A stretch of 39,608 nt of DNA from Leyella stercorea (GTDB lineage Bacteria > Bacteroidota > Bacteroidia > Bacteroidales > Bacteroidaceae), in the NCBI RefSeq assembly GCF_021531355.1, contig NZ_JADYTS010000024.1:1-39608 (forward strand). Direction: 5' to 3'. A program made the position numbers and the translations under genes. Within the stretch, counting starts at the first letter, position 1, and each line of letters begins with the position of its first letter. A model generated the notes under the pieces. The model did not search any database and had not been told where the DNA came from. It was given only the letters and a program-made list of their open reading frames with translations. Of this stretch, positions 1 to 7,192 are shown in pieces.

Positions 1-92
1 CCCCTCCCCCGTAGGGAGGGGAGTAATGTGACTTTGTGGGTGTGGTCTCGTAAGCAGCACAGCATACCGCTCCCCTCCCTACGGGGGAGGGG
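1..92. repeat. Pair of inverted GC-rich hairpin repeats
   Basis: A 23-bp sequence at 1-23 recurs as its exact reverse complement at 70-92, separated by 46 bp. Each arm is itself a hairpin: CCCCTCCC and GGGAGGGG around a 5-bp loop at 1-21, and again at 72-92. The element can therefore fold as two small hairpins or one long one. It lies 15 bp beyond the stop codon of the leftward efflux gene. It could act as a terminator or mRNA 3'-end stabiliser, and it resembles REP-like intergenic repeats. There is no T-tract directly after it, so a classical intrinsic terminator is not well supported. Whether it is repeated elsewhere in the genome cannot be seen here. Confidence 0.75.
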
Positions 93-107
93 CCGGGGGT
101 AGGGCTT

Positions 108-1355
108 CTATTTCAATATCAATACTTCATTCTCCTTAAACGCCTCATACCCGCTCGTTATAACCCGTTCGCCAGGTTCCAGTCCTTGCGTCACCTCATA
201 ATACATCGGGTTTTGGCGTGCTATGCTAATGTTGCGTCGGTAAGCCTTGTGGCCAGAGCGGTCGAGCACGAATATCCAGTTGCCACCAGTGGTCTGGAAG
301 AAGGTGCCGCGAGGGATGAGCGTAGACTGGGTCGACTTGCCGAGAGCAAGCTCCAGGTAATAGGTCTGTCCGCTACGCATCTGCGAGGGACGAGAGCCTA
401 CGAAGACGAAGTCGGTACGGAAGGAGCCGTCGCGCACTTCGGGGTAGACCTTGCGCACACGCAACTGATATTGCTTGCCGTCGCGAGTGATTGTTGCCGT
501 AAGTCCCGGGCGCACACGGTCGATATAGTGCTCGTCAATCTTAGCCTCAATCTTGAAGTCGGAGAGGTCGTTGATCTGTCCGATGTTCTGACCAGCCTGA
601 ATGTTCTGACCCAGTTCCACGTCAAGCAATCCCAGTTCGCCGTCAATAGCCGAGCGCACCTCAAGCTTGTTCTTGCGCTCGCGCACGAGGAGCACGTTCT
701 TGCGCATATTGTCAAGATTGTCCTCCATCTGCGCCATCTGCACGTGACGATACAGGCTGTCCTGCTTCAGGCGTTGGCCTATAAGACGTTGCTTGCGCAG
801 GGCGAGATTGTAGTCCTCGCGGCTCTGCAGGTAGACCTCCTTGCTAATGAGTTTCTCCTTGTACAGACGTGAGTTCTGCTGATAGGCACGCAGCTTGCGC
901 TGGCAGTCCATGTCGAGCGTGGCTTGTTCGGTACGGTTATTGAGTCGGTCTTGCTGCATGGTCACCTGCGTGTTGCGCAGGAGGTTCTGCTTCTCGGCAA
1001 GTTCAGCCTCGGCATTAAGAATCTGAAGGTCGAGATTGCTGTTGCTCAGTCGCAGGATGACGTCGCCCTTTTTTACGCGCGTGCCTTCCTCCACAACTTT
1101 CTCTCTTACTATGCCACCCTCCTCAGGCGAGATCTGCACCACCTGAATAGGCACTACCTGTCCGTTGAGCCTTACATAATCGTCAAACTTGCCACGAGTA
1201 ACGTCGCTAACGGTCACGTCGGCTCTATCGACAGTCATGGTGCTTGCCGTACTGCCGAAGACAAGCCACGCAAGCAAGGCAGCTACGGCTACAGCCCCCG
1301 CACAAATATAGATGTAGCGGCGAGGGAATGATTTCTTTTCTATTGGTCGGTCCAT
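108..1355 (-). CDS. Periplasmic adaptor (HlyD/MacA-type) of an efflux system
   Basis: This 415-aa membrane-fusion protein would link an inner-membrane pump to the TolC-type channel encoded just upstream. A single N-terminal membrane anchor lies at about residues 14-34. A biotinyl-lipoyl-like half follows at about 65-105 (PEEGGIVREK, GTRVKKGDVIL). A long charged coiled-coil hairpin spans about 115-235, followed by the second lipoyl half and a beta-barrel region. The C-terminus carries the typical membrane-proximal pattern (GLEPGERVITSGYEAFKENE). The start codon lies inside the end of the tolC-like gene, giving a 16-bp overlap and likely translational coupling. The ABC or RND pump expected with such a pair is not in the window and could lie beyond the left edge. 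The adaptor call is firm; the pump type and substrate are unknown. Confidence 0.9.
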   Translation of the reverse strand: MDRPIEKKSFPRRYIYICAGAVAVAALLAWLVFGSTASTMTVDRADVTVSDVTRGKFDDYVRLNGQVVPIQVVQISPEEGGIVREKVVEEGTRVKKGDVILRLSNSNLDLQILNAEAELAEKQNLLRNTQVTMQQDRLNNRTEQATLDMDCQRKLRAYQQNSRLYKEKLISKEVYLQSREDYNLALRKQRLIGQRLKQDSLYRHVQMAQMEDNLDNMRKNVLLVRERKNKLEVRSAIDGELGLLDVELGQNIQAGQNIGQINDLSDFKIEAKIDEHYIDRVRPGLTATITRDGKQYQLRVRKVYPEVRDGSFRTDFVFVGSRPSQMRSGQTYYLELALGKSTQSTLIPRGTFFQTTGGNWIFVLDRSGHKAYRRNISIARQNPMYYEVTQGLEPGERVITSGYEAFKENEVLILK

Positions 1356-2665
1356 AATTTTTCTCCTTTATAATAAGCTAATAATCTTTGATTGTATGCC
1401 ATGGTGAGCTGGCTCTGCAGCAGTTTCACTCTGCTTTGCAATAGCGTCACGGCAGCCGTCTTGACATCTATCGACGAGGCAAGTCCTTCCTCATACTTGC
1501 GTGTGGTGAGATGCGAGGCAAGGCTGTCAGCCTCTACCTGCTCCTGCATCTTGATTACTTCCTTGGCGCTATTGTCTACGTCGGCAGAAGCTTCGACTAT
1601 GATGCGATGGAGTTCAGCCTGCTCGTATTCAAGGTTTTCGCGAGCCTGGTCGAGAGCAATCTTGCGGCGGCGGATGGCAGACGAAGTTGAGAGCTGGTTG
1701 AAAATCGGTATAGTTAGCGACAGACCGATAAATTCGCCCGTGTTGTTCTTGAACTGAGAGGAGAAGGAGGCGTGTCCTCCTTGGTCCATGTTCTTATAGA
1801 AAGAGGTGGACACGCCACCCGAGAGAGAGAGCGAAGGAAGCAAGGCACCACGAGCGGCACGCAGATTGAATCGGGCAGCCTCTACGCCTTGTTGCGCCTT
1901 GAGTATGCGCGGATTTGATGTGTAAGCGCAGGCAAACACCTGGTTGGGCGACTCTGTGGTTGCGGAGGCGAATGTCATACTTGGCTGTACTACGTTAAGA
2001 GTGGAGTCGACGGGGTAGTTCATGAGCTGCTTGAGGGCGAGGCTTGCCTTAGTGGTCTGACTCTGCATGTGGGCAAGCTCATACTCGTCGGCTGCAAGAG
2101 TGGCACGCATCTGCGCCACGTCGGCATCGCTCTTCTGTCCAACCTCAGCCATCACTTCGGTCTGATGGAGTAGGGCACGGCTCTCGTCACGCTTCTTGGA
2201 GGTCTGGGCTACGGCTCCCTCGCAATATACGAGGTCCATGTAAGCCTTGTACACCTTGAGCGCCACATCGTCCTTCTCGGCTCTGACTCCGCTACGCCCC
2301 ATAGCCACGTTGGCTCGAGCCATGCGCAACTGGTTGTAGCGCTGGAGTCCGTCGAAGATGGTGAGCGAAGCCTGCAAAGCGTAACCGTTATATAATGTGC
2401 TGACATCAGTATAAGTATTGGTCTCGGGATTGATGGCACGTCCGAAGTTCATCTGTCCCGATACCGAACCGTAGACGCTCGGCAGAAAGGCTCCAATAGC
2501 CTGTGTCTTGGAGGCACGGCTGTCGTCAAGGGCAAACTGTTGCTGACGTACGGTATGGCTGTGCTCGGAGGCATACTGCATGCAACGCTCTACAGTCCAC
2601 GGCTCGGAGGCGTAAATGCTTACGCCTGCCGCGAGGGTGAATATAGATAAAAATAGTCGCTTCAT
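1340..2665 (-). CDS. TolC-family outer-membrane efflux protein
   Basis: This 441-aa protein has a cleavable signal peptide (MKRLFLSIFTLAAGVSIYA). It then shows two long helical, Ala/Gln/Glu-rich halves typical of outer-membrane factor channels. The second half contains the common outer-membrane-channel sequence LSLTIPIFNQLSTSSAIRRR, and the first contains QASLTIFDGLQRYNQLRMA; in both, a beta-strand leads into a long alpha-hairpin. It would form the outer-membrane exit duct of the efflux system. It is the first gene of a leftward operon with the hlyD-type gene, which it overlaps by 16 bp. A leftward promoter is visible 27 bp upstream. It is divergent from a two-component system that probably regulates it. 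The substrate is unknown. Confidence 0.9.
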   Translation of the reverse strand: MKRLFLSIFTLAAGVSIYASEPWTVERCMQYASEHSHTVRQQQFALDDSRASKTQAIGAFLPSVYGSVSGQMNFGRAINPETNTYTDVSTLYNGYALQASLTIFDGLQRYNQLRMARANVAMGRSGVRAEKDDVALKVYKAYMDLVYCEGAVAQTSKKRDESRALLHQTEVMAEVGQKSDADVAQMRATLAADEYELAHMQSQTTKASLALKQLMNYPVDSTLNVVQPSMTFASATTESPNQVFACAYTSNPRILKAQQGVEAARFNLRAARGALLPSLSLSGGVSTSFYKNMDQGGHASFSSQFKNNTGEFIGLSLTIPIFNQLSTSSAIRRRKIALDQARENLEYEQAELHRIIVEASADVDNSAKEVIKMQEQVEADSLASHLTTRKYEEGLASSIDVKTAAVTLLQSRVKLLQSQLTMAYNQRLLAYYKGEKLWTDQ

Positions 2666-2691
2666 ATTGTTGTGAATTATTTTTTACACCA

Positions 2692-2699
2692 CAAAATTA
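2692..2699 (-). promoter_or_regulatory. Bacteroidetes -7 box for the tolC-hlyD operon
   Basis: On the minus strand this reads TAATTTTG, matching the Bacteroidetes -7 consensus TAnnTTTG, and it lies 27 bp from the tolC-type start codon. A TTG on the same strand at 2722-2724 could serve as the -33 element at a spacing of about 22 bp. The assignment is inferred from sequence alone. Confidence 0.5.
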
Positions 2700-2770
2700 T
2701 GAATAAACAAATGGCTAATAACAATAGAAAGTGAAGAAAATGGATGGTTTCGGCGAGATTAGTAAAAAAG

Positions 2771-2787
2771 TGTATGAAAATCATACA
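2771..2787. promoter_or_regulatory. Perfect palindrome, candidate operator between divergent promoters
   Basis: The sequence TGTATGAAAATCATACA is a perfect 7-3-7 inverted repeat. It ends 10 bp before the rightward -7 box of the response-regulator gene and sits where a -33 element would be. It lies between the leftward tolC-type promoter and the rightward regulator promoter. It is a natural binding site for a dimeric Fis-type HTH regulator such as the product of the next gene, which would allow autoregulation and control of the efflux operon. No other copy was noticed, so the regulator assignment is inference. Confidence 0.5.
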
Positions 2788-2797
2788 ATTATTTTTG

Positions 2798-2805
2798 TAC
2801 TTTTG
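2798..2805 (+). promoter_or_regulatory. Bacteroidetes -7 box for the two-component genes
   Basis: TACTTTTG matches TAnnTTTG and lies 28 bp before the preferred start codon at 2834. Its position makes the in-frame upstream ATG at 2744 unlikely to be used, because that codon precedes the promoter. No clear -33 TTTG is visible; the palindrome occupies that place. Confidence 0.5.
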
Positions 2806-2833
2806 TAAGTGGTTAAAACAAATTGATGAAAAT

Positions 2834-3361
2834 ATGAACTATCCATATAGTACAATTGTAGTTGTCGACGACAATTCTGCCATTCTCACAGCCCTGAAGA
2901 TTTGTCTTGCAGCTGAATTCGAACATGTCGTGACTCTGACTTCGCCCGACACGCTTGTGGCTACGCTTGCCAACGAGCAGAATGTTGATGCTGTGCTGCT
3001 CGACATGAACTTCTCGCTCGGGGTGAACACGGGACAGGACGGACTGTTCTGGCTGCGCACAATAAAGAAGCTGCACCCCAATACGCCCGTCGTGCTCATA
3101 ACAGCCTATGCCGACGTGCAGCTGGCTGTGAATGGACTGAAGTATGGAGCAGCCGACTTTGTCACCAAACCTTGGGACAACGACAAGCTGATAGGCGTTC
3201 TGCGTGATGCCATAGACAGCAATCGCGAGGTGGTGCCGCTCGACCAGATGGAGCAGGAACACGTACAACGGGCTGTAGAACAATGTCGCGGCAACATGAG
3301 CAAGGCTGCTGAGATGCTGGGAATAACCCGACAGACGCTATACAAGAAACTTAAGAAATAA
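2834..3361 (+). CDS. Response regulator, receiver plus Fis-type HTH, no AAA+ domain
   Basis: This 175-aa protein has a CheY-like receiver at residues 7-125 and a Fis/NtrC-type helix-turn-helix at about 140-175 (GNMSKAAEMLGITRQTLYKK). The receiver has the acidic pair D12/D13, the probable phospho-acceptor D57, T90 and K112, so it should be phosphorylatable. The C-terminal helix closely resembles those of sigma-54 activators, yet the roughly 240-residue AAA+ ATPase between the two domains is missing. This layout matches the RegA/PrrA/ActR class, which uses ordinary RNA polymerase holoenzyme. The ATG at 2834 is chosen because the longer reading from 2744 would include the promoter and palindrome. 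The histidine kinase gene follows after 21 bp. The likely target is the divergent efflux operon. Confidence 0.88.
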   Translation: MNYPYSTIVVVDDNSAILTALKICLAAEFEHVVTLTSPDTLVATLANEQNVDAVLLDMNFSLGVNTGQDGLFWLRTIKKLHPNTPVVLITAYADVQLAVNGLKYGAADFVTKPWDNDKLIGVLRDAIDSNREVVPLDQMEQEHVQRAVEQCRGNMSKAAEMLGITRQTLYKKLKK

Positions 3362-3382
3362 ACGACTTAAGGGACAGGACCG

Positions 3383-4267
3383 ATGGAAATGACTCCTTAT
3401 TATATTATAATACTACTGGTGATGATTATTGTCATGCTGCTGATGTGGCAATGGCGCCACCAACGGCTTCTCTCGCTAAGGGTAAGGCTGATGCGCGAGG
3501 CAATACGCAATCGCGACTTCACCTTTCGTCTGCCTGACAACCGTATGTTTCATGGTGAGCGCGACCTTCAGGCGGCTCTCAACGAAATGAGTGGCGAGAT
3601 AAACCGCCTGCTTGCACGTAGCGAGGTGGAGTCGTGGCAACGGCTGACGCGTGTGCTGACTCACGAGATTATGAATGCCGTGGCTCCTATATCGAGCATA
3701 ACACAAGCCTACATCAGTTCGCCTCTCGTGAAGGGAACCCCTCTTGAAGAGGGAATGCAGGCTATTCGCGACACAAGCGTCAATCTGCAGACCTTCGTAG
3801 AAAGCTATCGCAAACTGACACAACTACAGGCTCCGCATATAGAAGAGGTGAGTATAGACGGACTGACAAGAAGTCTGCGCACGCTCTATCCCTCGATTGT
3901 GTGGCACGTGAATATTGGCAATAGCCAGGAAATAGTAAGTGCCGACAGCGGAATGTTGCGACAGGTTATGGTAAACCTCACGAAAAATGCTATAGAGGCA
4001 GGCGCTCATAACATCGACCTGCGTCTGGATTATGACGACAAGCGCACGCTATTGCTGGTGAGCAACGACGCTCCACACATACCTCCAAAGGAAGCACGCG
4101 AGATATTTGTGCCTTTCTTCACGACAAAACCTTCGGGTACTGGTATAGGACTGCCCCTTTCACGACAGATGATGCTGGCGCAAGAGAGCGACCTTTGGCT
4201 TGCCGAAACACCCGTGGCAGGATTTCATACAACCTTTGTCATAGCGGCAAATTCATACGGCTCTTGA
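3383..4267 (+). CDS. Sensor histidine kinase (NtrB-like, short N-terminus)
   Basis: This 294-aa kinase is the partner of the preceding response regulator. Only one membrane segment is visible, at about residues 5-23, with almost nothing on its far side, so there is no periplasmic sensor domain. A short linker leads to the dimerisation helix with the phospho-acceptor H94 (LTHEIMNAVAPISSI). An HATPase domain follows, with an N box at 198-205 (NLTKNAIEA), an F box (FVPFFTTKPSG) and a G2 box GTGIGL at 252-257. The usual DxGxG of the G1 box is replaced by SNDAPHIP at 227-234. It probably senses a membrane-borne or cytoplasmic cue, or relies on a partner protein. Co-transcription with the regulator is likely from the 21-bp gap. 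Confidence 0.87.
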   Translation: MEMTPYYIIILLVMIIVMLLMWQWRHQRLLSLRVRLMREAIRNRDFTFRLPDNRMFHGERDLQAALNEMSGEINRLLARSEVESWQRLTRVLTHEIMNAVAPISSITQAYISSPLVKGTPLEEGMQAIRDTSVNLQTFVESYRKLTQLQAPHIEEVSIDGLTRSLRTLYPSIVWHVNIGNSQEIVSADSGMLRQVMVNLTKNAIEAGAHNIDLRLDYDDKRTLLLVSNDAPHIPPKEAREIFVPFFTTKPSGTGIGLPLSRQMMLAQESDLWLAETPVAGFHTTFVIAANSYGS

Positions 4268-4328
4268 TTTGCATCATATTGTGCGAGCTTTTCTGTTTTC
4301 GGATAGCAGAGTTACCTGAATATTTCTG

Positions 4329-4336
4329 TAACTTTG
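4329..4336 (+). promoter_or_regulatory. Bacteroidetes -7 box for the MFS transporter
   Basis: TAACTTTG matches TAnnTTTG exactly and lies 40 bp upstream of the transporter start codon. No convincing -33 element was seen at the expected spacing, so this is a moderate call based on the -7 motif and its position. Confidence 0.45.
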
Positions 4337-4376
4337 CAGTCAGAAAAAGGATAACTAATAATATTGTTTCTGTAGA

Positions 4377-5564
4377 ATGCAAAAGAAAGAGTCTTTTACC
4401 AGATGGTTGCCTCTGATAGGGCTGACCTTTGCCGTGTTCGTGTTCAACACTTCTGAATTCATGCCGATCGGTTTGCTTACCGACATAGCTACCGACCTTA
4501 ATATAAGCGAGGCGCGTGCCGGACTGCTCATCTCGGTCTATGCCTGGGTGGTAGCCATAATGTCGCTACCGTTGATGATAATGGTGTCGAAGATGGAGTT
4601 GAAGCGGCTTCTGCTTTCCATAATAGCCTTGTTTGTTGTGAGCCATGTGGCATCGGCATTTGCCGAAGGCTATTACACGCTCATGCTCTCGCGTATTGGC
4701 GTGGCTTGCGCGCATGCTATATTCTGGTCGATAGCTCCACCTCTTGCCGTGCGTACTGTACCCGACGGCAAGCGTGCTTTAGGACTAAGTACTATTGCTA
4801 CAGGTTCGTCTGTGGCTATGGTTGTAGGTCTGCCGCTCGGTCGTGTGGTAGGACTCTATGTAGGATGGCGAATGACATTCCTTAGTATTGCCATCATCTC
4901 AGCCTTGATATTCATTTTCATAGCTGTAGTTTTCCCTAAACTGCAGAGCCGTGGCAAGTTCGCTTTCAAGCAGTTACCGGATTTGTTGCACAATAGGGTA
5001 CTTGTGGGCGTGTTCATCATGTCGGTACTCTTTGCTACAGCCCATTATACCGGCTACAGCTATATAGAACCGTTCCTCGGCAAGGTGGCAGCTTTGTCGC
5101 CCGACGTGGTGACGCTTGTTCTTATTGTGTTCGGAGCTTCGGGTATGCTCGGCAGCATATCCTTTTCAAAATACTATATGGCCAACCGTCGTCGCTTCAT
5201 GTTTGTGATGACCATCGGACCAGCCTTGTGTCTGCTCCTTCTTCAGGTTGCAGCTGCAAGTCTGTTGTCGGTTGTCGTGGTCTGCATTATGTGGGGAGCT
5301 ATGGCTACAGCCTTCAACATAGCCTTCCTGGACAATACCATTCGCTTTGCACCCGAAAACGCCACTTCTATCGGAATGTCCATCTTCTCGGGTATTTTCA
5401 ATTTGGGCATAGGTAGTGGTGCCTACGTGGGCGGACTGGTTGTTAGCCATCTGTCGATAGACTATATCGGCTATGCAGGAGGACTCATCGGACTCATTGC
5501 CACGCTTTATCTTGCCGTGCGTTATTTCCCTAACATGCGACGAAGGGAAATGGCGCAGCAATAG
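4377..5564 (+). CDS. MFS transporter, SotB/AraJ-like sugar efflux type
   Basis: This 395-aa protein has about twelve hydrophobic segments, the usual number and length for a drug:H+ antiporter-1 class major facilitator. The first segment reads VFVFNTSEFMPIGLLTDIA, a sequence typical of the SotB/YdeA/AraJ group, which exports sugars such as arabinose or IPTG-like compounds. The loop after helix 2 carries a degenerate motif A (MVSKMELKRLLL). It has its own promoter and an intrinsic terminator 100 bp downstream, so it is probably monocistronic. The substrate cannot be read from sequence; a drug or sugar exporter is likely. Confidence 0.85.
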   Translation: MQKKESFTRWLPLIGLTFAVFVFNTSEFMPIGLLTDIATDLNISEARAGLLISVYAWVVAIMSLPLMIMVSKMELKRLLLSIIALFVVSHVASAFAEGYYTLMLSRIGVACAHAIFWSIAPPLAVRTVPDGKRALGLSTIATGSSVAMVVGLPLGRVVGLYVGWRMTFLSIAIISALIFIFIAVVFPKLQSRGKFAFKQLPDLLHNRVLVGVFIMSVLFATAHYTGYSYIEPFLGKVAALSPDVVTLVLIVFGASGMLGSISFSKYYMANRRRFMFVMTIGPALCLLLLQVAAASLLSVVVVCIMWGAMATAFNIAFLDNTIRFAPENATSIGMSIFSGIFNLGIGSGAYVGGLVVSHLSIDYIGYAGGLIGLIATLYLAVRYFPNMRRREMAQQ

Positions 5565-5663
5565 ACGGTTTTGTTGGGATATGACAAAAAACAGGTGGTA
5601 TTTTGCAAAGTCGAAATGCCATTCTTGTAGATTAACGTATGAAGATTGTGTAAAACATTTAAT

Positions 5664-5698
5664 AAAGGCCTTAATGCGGTTAATTATTAAGGCTTTTT
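5664..5698 (+). terminator. Intrinsic terminator after the MFS gene
   Basis: GCCTTAAT at 5668-5675 pairs with ATTAAGGC at 5686-5693 around a 10-nt loop, followed by TTTTTA. The flanking A-tract at 5664-5666 can pair with the T-tract, so the hairpin may also work for leftward transcription. It separates the transporter from the nqr operon. Confidence 0.8.
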
Positions 5699-5723
5699 AT
5701 TCCTTTACCTCACAAATTTTTGT

Positions 5724-5731
5724 TAATTTTG
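5724..5731 (+). promoter_or_regulatory. Bacteroidetes -7 box for the nqr operon
   Basis: TAATTTTG matches TAnnTTTG and lies after the upstream terminator and 80 bp before nqrA, leaving a leader of about 75 nt. No strong -33 element was identified. It is the only good -7 box seen between the terminator and nqrA. Confidence 0.5.
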
Positions 5732-5811
5732 TAGGCAACTTTGGAGCCATAAAACCATGAATTATGGCATAAGCCCAAATATTAGCAAATATCTTATCAT
5801 TTTTTATATTT

Positions 5812-7164
5812 ATGGCAAATGTAATTAAGTTACGTAAGGGTTTGGACATCAACCTTAAGGGAAAAGCTGCCGAGCAGAAGTTTCCGGTGAAGGCTGCTGC
5901 CCAGTATGCCCTTGTACCTGATGACTTTGTAGGCATGACCCCGAAGGTGGTAGTACGCGAAGGCGACCACGTTAAGGCTGGCGACGCTCTGTTTGTCAAC
6001 AAGAAGCAGACTGACGTCAAGTTCGCCTCACCCGTGAGTGGAGTAGTGCAGGCAGTTGTCAGAGGCGACCGCCGCAAGGTATTGCGCGTTGTCGTAGAGG
6101 CTGACAAGGATCAGCAGTTTGTTGACTTCGGTCAGAAACAGGTGGCTTCGCTTGATGGCGATGCCGTAGTTAAGGCTCTGCTTGAGGCTGGATTGTTCGG
6201 CTACATCAACCAGCTGCCTTATGCTGTGTCAACAACTCCCGACCAGAAGCCTCGCGCTATCTTCGTAAGCGCTTTGCGCGACATGCCTCTCGCAGGCAAT
6301 TTCGAGTTTGAGCTGCAAGGCAACGAGAACGACTTCCAGACCGGTTTGACCGCTCTGTCGAAGATTGCCAAGACTTATCTCGGTATTGGTGCACAGCAGA
6401 CAAGTTCTGCCTTGACATCAGCCAAGGACGTTGAGGTGAACGTATTCGACGGTCCTTGTCCTGCTGGTAACGTAGGCGTTCAGGTCAACAACATCGCTCC
6501 CGTTAACAAGGGTGAGGTGGTTTGGACTGTAGACCCTACAGCCGTCATCTTCTTCGGCCGACTGTTCAACACGGGCAAGGTAGACCTTCGTCGTCTTGTA
6601 GCAGTTGCAGGTAGCGAGGTGAACAATCCGGCTTATGCAGAGGTGCTCGTAGGTCAGCCCATCGCAAGTCTTCTGGAAGGCAAGCTCGCTACAACCGAGC
6701 ATGTGCGCATCATCAACGGCAACCCGTTGACAGGTCGCAAGTGTACAGCTGAGGACTTCGTAGGTGGTCACACTTCAGAGATTTCAGCAATTCCTGAGGG
6801 CGATAACGTAGACGAAATGTTGGGATGGATACTTCCGCGTACCAACGACTTCTCGGTCAATCGCAGCTACTTCTCATGGCTCTTGGGCAAGAACAAGGAG
6901 TACAGCCTCGATGCCCGTGTGAAGGGTGGCGAGCGCCACATGATTATGAGTGGCGAGTACGACAAGGTGCTGCCTATGGACATCTATGGCGAATATCTCG
7001 TCAAGGCAATCATTGCCGGCGACATCGACCGCATGGAGCAGCTTGGCATCTACGAGGTAGCTCCCGAGGACTTTGCCGTGGCAGAGTTTGTCGACTCATC
7101 GAAGCTTGAGCTCCAGCACATCGTGCGCAAGGGTCTCGACATGCTCCGCAAGGAGAATGCATAA
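5812..7164 (+). CDS. nqrA: Na+-translocating NADH:quinone reductase subunit A
   Basis: This 450-aa peripheral subunit of Na+-NQR contributes to the ubiquinone/menaquinone reaction site at the cytoplasmic face. The N-terminus shows the family pattern IKLRKGLDINLKGKAAEQ, followed by a biotinyl-lipoyl-like fold (VREGDHVKAGDALF, SPVSGVV). The length matches the family. It is the first of six genes in the canonical order A-F, all rightward with gaps of 12-28 bp. The complex couples NADH oxidation to sodium export and is a main respiratory entry point in Bacteroidales. Confidence 0.96.
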   Translation: MANVIKLRKGLDINLKGKAAEQKFPVKAAAQYALVPDDFVGMTPKVVVREGDHVKAGDALFVNKKQTDVKFASPVSGVVQAVVRGDRRKVLRVVVEADKDQQFVDFGQKQVASLDGDAVVKALLEAGLFGYINQLPYAVSTTPDQKPRAIFVSALRDMPLAGNFEFELQGNENDFQTGLTALSKIAKTYLGIGAQQTSSALTSAKDVEVNVFDGPCPAGNVGVQVNNIAPVNKGEVVWTVDPTAVIFFGRLFNTGKVDLRRLVAVAGSEVNNPAYAEVLVGQPIASLLEGKLATTEHVRIINGNPLTGRKCTAEDFVGGHTSEISAIPEGDNVDEMLGWILPRTNDFSVNRSYFSWLLGKNKEYSLDARVKGGERHMIMSGEYDKVLPMDIYGEYLVKAIIAGDIDRMEQLGIYEVAPEDFAVAEFVDSSKLELQHIVRKGLDMLRKENA

Positions 7165-7192
7165 CATTTAATTTAATTACAAAGAGAAAAGT

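Noticed and set aside
186..872. Plus-strand open frame of 228 codons opposite the hlyD-type gene
   Set aside because: It overlaps a well-supported adaptor gene on the other strand and has no domain of its own.
2744..2833. Upstream extension of the response-regulator gene by 30 codons
   Set aside because: It would include the palindrome and -7 box, and the receiver fold is complete from the ATG at 2834.
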